From Bromus sterilis (taxonomy: Eukaryota > Streptophyta > Magnoliopsida > Poales > Poaceae), in contig OX465595.1 of NCBI GenBank assembly GCA_950022295.1, positions 433,188,270 through 433,252,269 on the forward strand: a DNA stretch of 64,000 bases, read 5' to 3'. The notes under the pieces were generated by a model. It saw only the letters and a program-made list of their open reading frames with translations. It was not told where the DNA came from and searched no databases. A program made the position numbers and the translations under genes. Every line of letters begins with the position of its first letter. Position 1 is the stretch's first letter. Below are positions 32,059-42,543 of this stretch, one piece after another.

Positions 32059-35000
32059 CTACATGATACGTTCGGACATAGCAGGCAGCCGCCGGAAGAA
32101 GTTGATCACCGGCGGCGGCATCCGGTCCCGGAACATGGGGTGCCGGAGGTAGTAGAACCCGGCGACCACCACCACCACCTTCATGGGCACCATGTACAGC
32201 ACCATGGCCACCACCACGCAGAGCGCCACGAACATCCCCGTAGCGCGCGGGTCGCGCCACGACACGAGCGCCTGCAGCCTCTCCGCCTGCGTCGCCACGT
32301 CGCCCACCATGCCCTGCAGCCGCGCTCCGACCATCCTGGCGCGGTCGTACCGCGCGCGCACCACCTCCGGCGACCTCCCGCTCGGTATACTGTCGAACTC
32401 CTCGTCCAGCTCCTCCCTGTCCGGCGCCTCCGCCATGGACGCGCGCACGCACGGGTGCGGCGCCGGCGCGCGCGGCCTGCGCCGGTACTTCCACACCCCG
32501 ACGGCCGCGACGTGGAGCGTGAGCGTCGGCACGATCAGGTCCGGGTGCCACGCCAGGAGCACCAGCACGGCGTGCGCCATGGCCGTGGCCGTCGGGTTCC
32601 GCCACGACCGGGTGTCCTCGGCCCAGCGCGCCGCGTCGGCCGCCCACGACAGCGCCGCCGCGGCGCGGTTCCAGTTGGCGCGCAGCTTCCGCATGCTGAA
32701 TCCCCGGGGCTCCCCCGCGTCCAGCATCCAGTTCGCCACCTCCCGCCGGAGCGGCGGCTCGGCGCGCGCCAGGTGGGCGACCGAGATGCGCGCCGCCGCC
32801 AGACGAAGCGCCTCGCGGTTCACGGACGGGATCGGCCGCAGGTGGTGCATCGCCGGCAGCACCGGTTGTCCGTACATGTGCAGCACGTCGAGCGCCGTCC
32901 CGGACGTGGCGAAGCGGACGGCCAGCTCGACGTCGCCCATCCTCTTTGCGCCGGTGGGGAGCATCAAGATCAGCGGGTACGTGCCGCGGTACACGCGGCC
33001 GTTCTCCAGCGTGGACAGCCGTATCCGCACCTTCCCCATCGGCCGCGAACACGCCGCCGTGTCTTTCTCCCCGTCCGGCGGAAGCGACTGCGGCGTGTCG
33101 TCGAACACGCCGACGGTGAGCACGGTGCACGGGTCGTAGACGGGCCACGTGTACTGCTCGTTCCAGGCCGGGTCGAAGCTGTCGGAGATGGTGCGCGTGC
33201 GCGCCCACTTGGGGCCGTACTTGGCCACGGCGTACGAGTCCGTGCACCCCTTGCCGTCAGTGGTGCGCATCGGCAGGAGGCCCTTGCACCCGACGATGCC
33301 AAGCTCCAGGACGCCGATTGGCGGGCGCCACAGCTGCCGCGCCGACGGCCGGAAGTCGCTGCTCGCGTACGGCGGCTCGTCGGCGACGTGGTAGCCTCCG
33401 TCGAGGCACACGCGCACGTGCAGCCGGCCGCCGTGCATGTGCATGGCCGCCCTCTTGCCCACTTTTCTCATGGCCTCGTCGGACGGGAGAAGGTCCAGCC
33501 ACTTGGACGCCACCTTCCGGTCGTCGACACGCCTCTCGATGGCGGCGAGCGAGATACTGGCCGAGCCCACGGGGAAAGCTTCCTTGCCGTAGCGCACCTC
33601 GAGGGAGATGACGAAGCAGTCGTCGTCGATGAACGGCTCGGCGGCGACGAACACCAGGTCCTCGTTCCACGCCGGCCCGCCGTTGCGGTTCACCGGCGTC
33701 GTGCGGGTCTTTATGGACTGAAAACCCAGGGTCCCGCGCACCGCGATGCCTGCGTCGCGCGGCGGCGCCGCCGTGAGCGTGTCCTGCGCCTCGATGACGG
33801 TCAGCCGCAGAAGCCAGAGCTTGGGCGAGACGTACACCTTGGCGCGCGACGCGGCGGCAACCGAGAGCGACGACGATGACGGGGAGTCCGCCTTCCACGC
33901 CTCCCCGAAGGCCTCGTCGGCCTGCGTGCCGGCCCACGTGGCGACCATCAGGTCGGCGCCGGCGAGGCGGCGCCCGCCTTCCAGCCTGTACCATTGCGTG
34001 GCGAGCGGCCCGTCTGGCGGGTCCCGCTCGTGGACGTCGGCGGTGTCGAAGCAGAGCCCGCCGAGGAAGCTGCGGTCGTCGGCGATGGATACATCGGCGT
34101 CGGGAGGGAGGTCCCACACAGAGACCTCGAGCGTGGGGCCCGGGGAGTCGATAGCCGGGTCGCGCGCGAAAGCAAACGTCTGATCCCACTCGAAGAAGGC
34201 GCCGCGGCGCGCCTCCCGGGTGGACGCGTGGCGGCCGCCGGCGGCGACGCGCACGTGCGGGTGCGCTCCCGCCGGCAAGCCCCGCGCCCTCACAACCCTG
34301 ACGAACAGGTACGGCATCTTGTCCACCAGGTCGTGCTTTGATCGCTCCATCGGCACATCCGGTGGCGGCGCCGCCGGACGCGGCGGGACCGGCACCTGCC
34401 TTGGCATCGGCGTCGGGATAGGCGGCGGTGGCGGGGCCTCCTCCTCCGGCGGCCTCTCTGACGCCGCTCCATCGGAAGCTGGCACCGCTTCCGAACTCAA
34501 TACAGGTGCATCTTCCGTGGCAGGGGTCGGCGCTGCCCCGTCACCGTCGGGTGGCTTCTCCGTGCTGGCTTCGTCGGCAGCTGGTGGCGCTTCTTGTGCT
34601 GTCTCCGGCACCTCTGCTGCCTCTGACTGCACCGGCGGTGGCGGTGGATCCGCACACACTGGTGAAGAATCAGGAGCCGGCGGTGGGTCTTCACACACTG
34701 GTGAAGCGTCAGGAGCCGGCAGCGGCGCATCAACTTGGGGCGGCTCCGCCGGCGGGAGGGGCTCGTCGAGGTAGTAGACCTTGAGGCCGAGGTCGCCGCG
34801 CACCCAGCTGAAGAAGCCCTTCTTCTCGAGCGGGAAGTAGATGAGCGCCTCCTCGCCCTTGCGCACGAACTGGCGAGCGTCGAGGCGGACGCGGCCGAGG
34901 AAGTTGTTGCGGCGGCTGGGCCCCACCCGCACGTCGTGGAGGATGGACACCTCGAGCGGCTCGCCGGCGACGGGGTCGATGCCGCCGGCGCCGGGGAAGT

Positions 35001-35178
35001 TGAACTCGAGCGCCTCGTTCCAGGCCGGGTTGAGGTCCCGCGGCACGGTGCGCGTCTTGCGGCGCTGGCCGTCGAAGTCTGCGCGCGCGTACGGGCTCGA
35101 CGTGCCCGTGCCGTCCTTGGGCAGCAGGTCCCGCGCCTCCACCACCTCCACCACCAGCTTCCTCGCCGTCGCCGCCAT
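32059..35178 (-). CDS. Multiple C2 domain and transmembrane region protein (MCTP; QUIRKY/FTIP-like)
   Basis: This intronless gene encodes 1039 residues. Four C2 domains lie at about 6-105, 289-400, 452-565 and 621-745. A Pro/Ala/Glu-rich linker (139-285) separates the first two and contains a tandem duplication (PAPDASPVCEDPP then PAPDSSPVCADPP). The C-terminal third is the plant phosphoribosyltransferase-C (PRT_C) region with hydrophobic hairpins at about 863-897 and 981-1010, ending VINFFRRLPA near the C-terminus. Such proteins sit in ER membrane at plasmodesmata; QUIRKY and FTIP members act in cell-cell signalling and movement of FT. The long linker and length place it nearest the QKY/MCTP15-16 group. 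C2-1 and C2-4 keep Asp-rich loops (KDGTGTSSPY, DGKGCTDSY); C2-2 lacks them. I start at Met 35178 (MAATARKLVVEVVEARDLLP), since the open frame upstream to 35421 reads as 5' leader. No lesion was seen. Confidence 0.95.
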   Translation of the reverse strand: MAATARKLVVEVVEARDLLPKDGTGTSSPYARADFDGQRRKTRTVPRDLNPAWNEALEFNFPGAGGIDPVAGEPLEVSILHDVRVGPSRRNNFLGRVRLDARQFVRKGEEALIYFPLEKKGFFSWVRGDLGLKVYYLDEPLPPAEPPQVDAPLPAPDASPVCEDPPPAPDSSPVCADPPPPPVQSEAAEVPETAQEAPPAADEASTEKPPDGDGAAPTPATEDAPVLSSEAVPASDGAASERPPEEEAPPPPPIPTPMPRQVPVPPRPAAPPPDVPMERSKHDLVDKMPYLFVRVVRARGLPAGAHPHVRVAAGGRHASTREARRGAFFEWDQTFAFARDPAIDSPGPTLEVSVWDLPPDADVSIADDRSFLGGLCFDTADVHERDPPDGPLATQWYRLEGGRRLAGADLMVATWAGTQADEAFGEAWKADSPSSSSLSVAAASRAKVYVSPKLWLLRLTVIEAQDTLTAAPPRDAGIAVRGTLGFQSIKTRTTPVNRNGGPAWNEDLVFVAAEPFIDDDCFVISLEVRYGKEAFPVGSASISLAAIERRVDDRKVASKWLDLLPSDEAMRKVGKRAAMHMHGGRLHVRVCLDGGYHVADEPPYASSDFRPSARQLWRPPIGVLELGIVGCKGLLPMRTTDGKGCTDSYAVAKYGPKWARTRTISDSFDPAWNEQYTWPVYDPCTVLTVGVFDDTPQSLPPDGEKDTAACSRPMGKVRIRLSTLENGRVYRGTYPLILMLPTGAKRMGDVELAVRFATSGTALDVLHMYGQPVLPAMHHLRPIPSVNREALRLAAARISVAHLARAEPPLRREVANWMLDAGEPRGFSMRKLRANWNRAAAALSWAADAARWAEDTRSWRNPTATAMAHAVLVLLAWHPDLIVPTLTLHVAAVGVWKYRRRPRAPAPHPCVRASMAEAPDREELDEEFDSIPSGRSPEVVRARYDRARMVGARLQGMVGDVATQAERLQALVSWRDPRATGMFVALCVVVAMVLYMVPMKVVVVVAGFYYLRHPMFRDRMPPPVINFFRRLPAMSERIM

Positions 35179-35274
35179 ACAGCATACGGCCGGCCGATGG
35201 AAGTCGTCTCTTCGGGTGCAACTCAGCGGTGAGCGAGTGAGCTCAGGGGACGTGGAGCCGCAGTGGAGGAAGAC

Positions 35275-35286
35275 TCTAAATAGAGG
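35275..35286 (-). promoter_or_regulatory. Possible TATA box of the MCTP gene
   Basis: The minus strand reads CCTCTATTTAGAG about 100 bp upstream of the start codon at 35178. The spacing fits a plant core promoter with a leader of about 65-70 nt. The call rests on position and A/T content only. Confidence 0.3.
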
Positions 35287-38102
35287 CTTAGGAGGGGAGA
35301 ACCCTGAAGAAGGAAGGAAGAATAGAATGGCGGCAGGCGGTGAAATGATTAGGCGTGAAGTGGAAAAGGAAGAATATAGACTTGTAGGGCGTGGAACGAA
35401 GGTGCTTATCTTCGTTTGCAAGCATCTGCATGTATATTTGAAAAGTGGAGCATAGTGTTTATTCTGAATAAATATGCAAGTATTTATGCTCTTAGAATCA
35501 AATTTACATCTATTGTTGGTTTGCTTGAGGGCTGATTCGAAGGAATTTCACAGTGATTTTTGAGGATTTGGATCCCCATAAATTTTTACTGCGTTTATCG
35601 TTTGATTCGTCGGATCAAAATATATTTTCCTTATGATGATTCATTTGGATCCTATTTTGAAAAATAATAATCCCATCCACCCAAATCTCTTTGTAATTTA
35701 TATGTTTTCATGTTCAAAGGTCCATGTAAATTCATTTAGGATTCAAGATGCCACGACACTCTAATTCTTCATTTTTTTTCTATTCTTGTCTTTTCAGCAT
35801 TTGGTGAATCAAAAGGGCCCCTTATGCATTATAGAAAGTCCACTCTAAATAAATTATTTATAACTTATTTTTATACATCAATTTTATGATTTATTCTTTA
35901 ACAATCATTGATGAAGAGAAACAAAGATTGAAAGAATCTAACCTGTAGATACACGAACGCAAATGAACACCCGATCCAAACGGATTCATCGAGGAAAACA
36001 CTGACATAATCCCATGAGATCCACCGGAGACATACCTTCACAAGCCTTCTGCCGACACGAGGGCTAGGCGGAAAGAACTGTATTCGATCTTTAGGGTTTT
36101 GCTTTCGCCTCGTGTTCTTAAAAAAACTAAAAGCTTTACGAAACTAAAAAAAAAACTAAAAAATGAAGCCCTATCACTGGCAAAGGCCGAGCTCCATCGT
36201 GCATCAGGTCATAGGAGACAAGGTAGAGCGGCAATGACGCTAATGGGAGGCTAGGAAATCTTATCGCCTATACCCTCGAGAGTCAAATCATGCACTGCTA
36301 ATAATATGTCGTGTTAGGTTATCTCCAACCCGGATCCTCAAATCGCTTGCAAACATCAGAATCGAGTTGTCTCCTACATAGTTTGTCATCCAACACGGTC
36401 CCACATTTGTCCATGGATGCGTCCACGCATTTATTTTCTCGCAAATTCAACACAAACTAGGGGCTTTGCGGGAGTCTGGACCTCTGCCGCATAGGACTCC
36501 GACACCCTAAGCTCACTCAAAACTAAGGCGTAGCCCACACATTTGGAGTGATCTCGCTGTTTCAACAACAACCCCCCTACCCCACTCTGTCCGCTCTAAT
36601 CGTCGCTTCCCTCTACCCCAATTCCTACGCATTTTGCTTCTGCCATCGCATGGACCCTTACGAAGAGATGCCAAAAGCAGATAGAGGTGGAGGATTCGAA
36701 GAAGATAGCCGCTCGCCATATCAACTTGACGACATAACAAATCGACTAACAAAAGGCAAATGATCAAGACGAGGTGGGTGGGGATGGGGGCTGGTAAATG
36801 AAGGGTGATGGCAGGGGTAGAGACGAGTAGGGTTTGGCCAAGCGTCTCCACCACCGCCATCATCCATGCACACGCCGCCATGATCGAAATAGCTTCAATC
36901 GTCCTACTACTACATTGCCAAGGAGACGACCGTCAACATCAGTCATCGTACCATATTGTGTCGATGTCAACATGGTGATGCTTCATTTTGCAGACTCGCC
37001 AATGCCACATCTTGTTTGATCGTGGACGCAGAGTGTGGATCTGCATGGTGTGCACTCGTTGTTCGTCGATATGTGTCTGCCTAGCGAGATAACGTATGAC
37101 GATGGTTGTTGGGAGATGATGGAGATGATCCACGATGGAGACGGCTCCGAGAACAGATAAATGAATAGTATATCTTTTTTGGTTTCAAGGATGAATGCTT
37201 CGAAGCGAACAATGTGAAAGAACCCACGACAGAGTGAACGAGGAGGCACGTACAATCAAAGCGGCGGGGGGGGGGGATATATGTTTTACTCGGAATGCAA
37301 AACTAAAATGTTATGATCGGACACATATAAAAAATGTTGACATCCATATCATTTAGCTGTGATCCATGCTATGAAGAACACCACACCATAATTTGGTCAT
37401 CATACTATAGATTTTCAACGAAAACCTAGGTGAATGTATATAAGATGCAGTTAGATCTTAGATGGTCGACTCACATATCTATTTGTATGAACACATCCGG
37501 ATGCGTGTCTAAGTAAATACTTTGTTTGTTAAAATTTGATGTCAAAGATGCCCTTAAAATTGAAAACTTCCAACATACAATAAGTTACCGGGATATGGAA
37601 TCTAAGGCTGCTTCCAATGCTAGGCAAAGATGCATTATCAGTGGCACTAGACCTCATCTCATATTCTCATTTCCTAGGTGCACACTTTAAAGTTTATAAA
37701 GTCCAGGAGGGTGACGGAGAGATAAGATTCCAAATCCCGTTCTCAGTCTATCTTTTTCGGAACAAAGAATATTATTTTGGAAAAAAGAAGATCCTTTTCT
37801 CCCTGCATGTGTGTGAAACGAGTAGGCGGTACGTGGAATGGAATGCTTTGCTTTTGCATCTATCTATGCAGTGCTTGCGACTATACGTGCCCTTTTTGCA
37901 TGTGTGAAGTGTAGATCTGATGGACGATGTCAAAGCAGTGAGTCAGGAAAGGCGAAAAGGGCGAGCCCATCCACGCCGACCATTCCCTTTGTTTGTCCCC
38001 ATCCTGCCGCCCACCATTGCCGCTTACGTGCTACGCACATAATCGTCGCTTCAACACCCGTCCCACTCCATACTCCGTCCTCAGAATCAGCTATGGTATT
38101 AA
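35287..38102. other. Gene-poor spacer upstream of the MCTP gene
   Basis: AT-rich sequence with no ORF that shows a domain. At about 35935-36240 there is a GC-richer segment resembling in layout one at about 57890-58200 (Lys-like CTAAAAAG run then a GGAGACAAGGTAG / GGTGGACCGGAGACAAC motif), probably an old dispersed repeat. An 11-12 G run lies near 37263. Nothing else was recognised. Confidence 0.4.
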
Positions 38103-38215
38103 GAGCATCTTGATCCGTTGGAGACCCCCAAAGCACTTCGTCGCTATTTTGAAGGAAAAAGTATCTCGCCGGCGCTATTTTATTGTCTTAGGAGGACAAG
38201 TTTTCACTCATATAC
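38103..38215 (+). mobile_element. PIF/Harbinger-type MITE, left part
   Basis: It starts GAGCATCTTGATCCG directly after a TAA (38100-38102). The matching right end (AAGATGCTC, then TAA at 51884-51886) lies 13.7 kb away. A 3-bp TAA target duplication with GAGCATCTT terminal inverted repeats fits a Tourist/Harbinger MITE of about 380 bp split by a later insertion. Confidence 0.6.
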
Positions 38216-38680
38216 TGTAGCAGCCCAGTTTTCATAAAATTAAAAATTTTGTTTTCGGTGTGAATTGTTTGACTGCCTGATTTGTTTGCGGTGTTTGCAT
38301 CCCCGATTTATCGATCGACGATTATTTTTCCTCCTCTTATCTCGTACCGGACGGAAACCGACCCTTGCCACCCTGACACTCGACCTTTGCGACACCGGGT
38401 TTTGCCCGATCACCGTCACGAAAACCGCACGAGACTAGCCGAAGCCAACGGAACAAAACCCCCGTTTAATAATTAAACGGAATATTTTTATAGCGCGCCG
38501 GAAAGTGATTTTGGAACGGTTCCAGCGCGAGGTGAATGCCGCCGGCTCGACGTGTTGATCGCGCAGTTCGAAGTTTTACCCGAATCGGAGGTACTGCGGA
38601 CCCCCGGCGGTCAGAAACGTGAGCACCGCGCGCGCGAGAGAAAAACCGGGGATGTTTTTGCAAACTGCCAACCACCTGGG

Positions 38681-38690
38681 CTATAAGTAG
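38681..38690 (+). promoter_or_regulatory. TATA box in the long LTR
   Basis: TATAAGTAGA is followed about 30-40 bp later by CACTTAGGGTTTCCCC, a plausible transcript start in the LTR. Confidence 0.35.
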
Positions 38691-40549
38691 ACCACCCCAC
38701 CACTTAGGGTTTCCCCTAAGCACCTAGGCAGCCACCAGCCCCCAGATCTGAGATATTTTACCCCATTTTCGCACAATTTAACCCCAATTCCAGCAAACCC
38801 TAGCCCCAAACGATCTGGACCGTCAGATCCGGCGATCCGACGGCCCAGATGCGCCCACCTCTCCACCTCTCCTCTCTCTCTCCTAGCCAGCCGCCCAAGG
38901 AGCTCATGCCGCCGCCGGTCGCCACCCCGGCGAGCAGCCCACCGTCGCCGGCCACCCCTCTTCCCTCTCCTCTTCCTCTCCTTCCCTCTCCTCCCTCCTC
39001 CGTTTCCCTCCTCACCCCGTTCTTCTTCTCCTTCGTGCAGGCCGCAAGGAGCCCCCGCGCCATGGCTAGGGGACCTCGCCGCGACCCCGAGCTCGTCCGC
39101 CCCGGGAACTCACCGCGCCGCCCCGCCTCCTCCTAGCCACGGGATCCGGCGACCCCGCCCCGATCCGCCGCCTTGCGCCTGCCTCAGCCGGCCCTGCCTC
39201 GCCGGACTGCCACCGTCGGCCACCTGCCAGCGCCGCCGTCGGCCACCCGCTCGGGATCGGGAGGATCCCCGAGCCGCCCGCTCGCTGCGCCAGCTGGGCC
39301 AGCCGGCCAGATCCGGCCTGCTAGGCCGGCTGCCTCCCCCAGCCCAGCAAGCAGCCAGGCCCAAGGCCATGCCAGGCCCAGCCGCCAGACCCCCCTCCAG
39401 CAGCCTCATGGGCCGGCCCGTGGGTGAGTAGCCCGGCTGCCCTTCTGGTTTTTTTTCTTTCCCTTAAGTTTTTCTTTTTTCTGTTAAGTGCTGAAATGTG
39501 TTGCTGATGCTGTTTAGTAACGCGTTTTCCCGTTGAACCGTAGCTCCGATGAACGTGCCCCCAAAACGAAAGTTGCTCAGTTTTGCGTGCTCTAGAATTC
39601 GTATGTAGAAAGTTTTTCCGTTTGAGCTCATCTTGATTGTGTAATTGTGTGCTAAAGTGGGCATCAGGCCGTTAAACTGCTACTTTTTCCTGTTAAGTGC
39701 TGCTGTTATTATTTTGTTGCAACTTTGCATGATGATTGTAACAAATCCATGAGGCCTATTGCATTTTTTCTTTCTCCTATGTGTTAAGCATCATGTGTAC
39801 TTCATTTCCATGCTTTAACAAATCATGTTTGGGTGCTTTAACTATATTAAATCTTGCTCCAAAGTGGTGATCCTGATGTTAATGAGTTGGTGTTGCTGAA
39901 ACTGTTATTTTGTTGCAACTTCGGTCGACGAGTGTGTCGCGACCGTTTATCGGAATTGAGTGATTCCAATTGCATATTGTTAAGCATCATGTCTACTTTC
40001 ATCTCATGTATTTCTATGTCATGTTGCTGCACTTTTGCATATAGATTTACCCCTGTTTATACAGCATGTGTGCGTAACTTGTTTTGCTTGTATCTTTTTA
40101 ACCGTAACTCCGTTTGGAGTGTTCTTTATATGTAACTTGATTAGTTTTTCATGTACTTTGTGTTTATGCTATTGTTTGCTGTTGTTAACCAACCTAAAAT
40201 ATGGTTTAGGAGAGAACAGTACCAAATCTTTTAATCATCGTGCGACACTTAGTGTATGACATGTTTAGGTTGTGCCTCACTTAAATTGACTAGCATAGAT
40301 AGTTTACTTTGTGCTTCACCTTTTGCCATGTTTGTGTGACATGCCATGCTTGCTTGAGTTGCCATGTTAACAACCGTTGGTTGATCACCTGTAGCTAAGA
40401 AACTTGTACCTCTGTAACGTGCGGTATCGTCGTGTGTGACGAGTACTCCACTTAAATTGTTAGTAACCGCTCTCGACGGTAGGTGCGATGTCTCGTGTTG
40501 CTTCTTGTTGATGCTTGCTCGTGTTTGCCTCGTAGTAATAGATGCTTTC

Positions 40550-42512
40550 TGTTGGGTAACGAGACAGAAAACGAAAATTTTCCGCACTACGAACACGCCC
40601 AGGATCACTAGGGAGATGCATACAAGGTTTTTGATCTGATCATTACCGACTCGTAGCGCAGCGGAAGTAGAGTCGATGAAGATCGGCGGTGCAGACCCCC
40701 GCAGCTAGGATTTACAACCTCCCAACCGCGAGGATGTTCCCCTCCGTATGCTCCCCGGACAGCCCTCCGGGAGGCGGTCGGACAGTCCCTCGGACGGTGT
40801 CACGGACAGCCCTTCGGGAGGCACACTCAGAATCTTGGACAATCACTCGGACAGCCCTTCGGGAGGCACACCTGAACTAAGATCGAAACTACGACCTCTC
40901 TACCAGGTTGCACACATACGGTGTCAGCTATCCGGCAGGGCTTCGCCGTCCAGAACTAGTTCCTGCCGGAACCCAGACAGCCTTTCGGCTCTACGAAACT
41001 ATTTCGTGGGAGGGAGATAAGAAAGCCAGATCATGCATGGCATTTTTATGAGAGTTAGATCTAGTGTGGAGAGCCCCTCTCCACCTCTATTTATAGGAAA
41101 AGGCAAGGGGTAGGGTGCCACTTGAAAAACCCAAAATGTCCAAGCTTTATGTCTCACATAAAGGGCAAAATGGGGAGGTAAGTGGAGCTCCATGGAGGAG
41201 CTCTCCTTGGCCGGCCACCCCTTGTGGGACCCCCAAAAAAGGGGTTCCCACCCTTCCATGTCATCTCCTAGATCTTTTGGAAAAAGCCCCAAAAGGTGGC
41301 TTTCCAAAAAGCAACCAAATAGTGTTTCCACTATTCATGAAACCAATTATTTTCGCGTCCGAAAAACCCGAAAAAATTTCTTTAGGCCCAGAACATTTCC
41401 AGCACCCCCCAGAATAATTTTGGACGTGTTCCGAAACATTTCCGGATCAAGGATTTTCATCAGCGAAAAGTAACCAACGCATTTCCGGCAGCTCCGAAAC
41501 AACTTTTCGGCTTTCTCTCTCTCGGAACTTTTCCGCCGTCTTCGAAACTTTTTCTGTGACTTTATCTCAGACTCCCTATCTAGTATTCAACAGATAGATG
41601 ACCCTTAAGCGTGTGACCCTGTAGGTTCGATGAAGTATAGACATGACCCAGAACACTTTCCGATCAATGATCAATAGCGGAACCGTGGACATCCATATTG
41701 ATCCCTATACCCATACGAATGAATATTCGAGTGAACCTGTAGTTGCCGTGTGCTATTCTGATTGCTTCGCGATATGTTACAAATACCCGAGGTGAGACTT
41801 ATCAGCATCCCCGTGAATCAACAATCTTGTCCACTATGCCAGTTACCTCGTTACCAGTTTTGTTCTCTTTTCTCGTTTCCGTGTTACGGCATCCCTGTGA
41901 TCAAATCACATTGTGTCTGGCCAGACGATGATGGATACCGTAACATCGAGAGGGCCCAAAGAATATCTATCCATCGTCGGATGAGCAAATCCCAATCTTG
42001 AGCTATCTCGTTCCTTGTCATACTTTTCCGTGAACCCGTAAGCCGCCGTAATAGCCACCCAGTTACGGATGACGTTTAACAAACCCCAAAGTTCACGAAG
42101 CAAGAATGAAGGAACTCGATGCTCTCATGGTCTAAGGAATTATGCACACATTATCTTTCTTTGTGTTATTAACCATTTACTTGTGACGAATGTATCTCAT
42201 AGCATAACATCAATTCGGGTCGATTCAACACAAGTGTTCTTCTAACATTGTGCCCATAAAGTTGCCGACATACTCATGCCCATGATCAGGAAAACAGGAC
42301 CATCATGCAACACTTAAGCCAGTCATAGAGGCATGACTAGGAACACATTTTACTGCTTAATATACCACACGTGCAAATGAGTTTCCCTCTAAGCTTCGTG
42401 GTTATGGAAGACTCGAGAATCATTGCAGTTATAGCATGGAACATAAACTTTAATTACAAACTTGGAGATACAAAATAACTATTATTACTGCCTCTAGGGC
42501 ATATCTCCTACA
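40550..42512 (-). repeat. 3' LTR of the intact Copia
   Basis: 1963 bp; appears identical to 47887-49849. Confidence 0.95.
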
Positions 42513-42543
42513 GACTCCCACTTGCACTAGAGTCATAATCTAG

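Noticed and set aside
31852..33879. 675-residue plus-strand open frame, and other long frames within 31980-34780
   Set aside because: These are high-G+C shadows of the MCTP gene. They are rich in Arg/His/Pro with no domain, and the minus-strand frame has clear C2 and PRT_C motifs.
38849..39427. Pro/Ala-rich open frames in the long LTR
   Set aside because: They lie in the GC-rich transcribed leader of an LTR, and both strands are open. There is no conserved domain.
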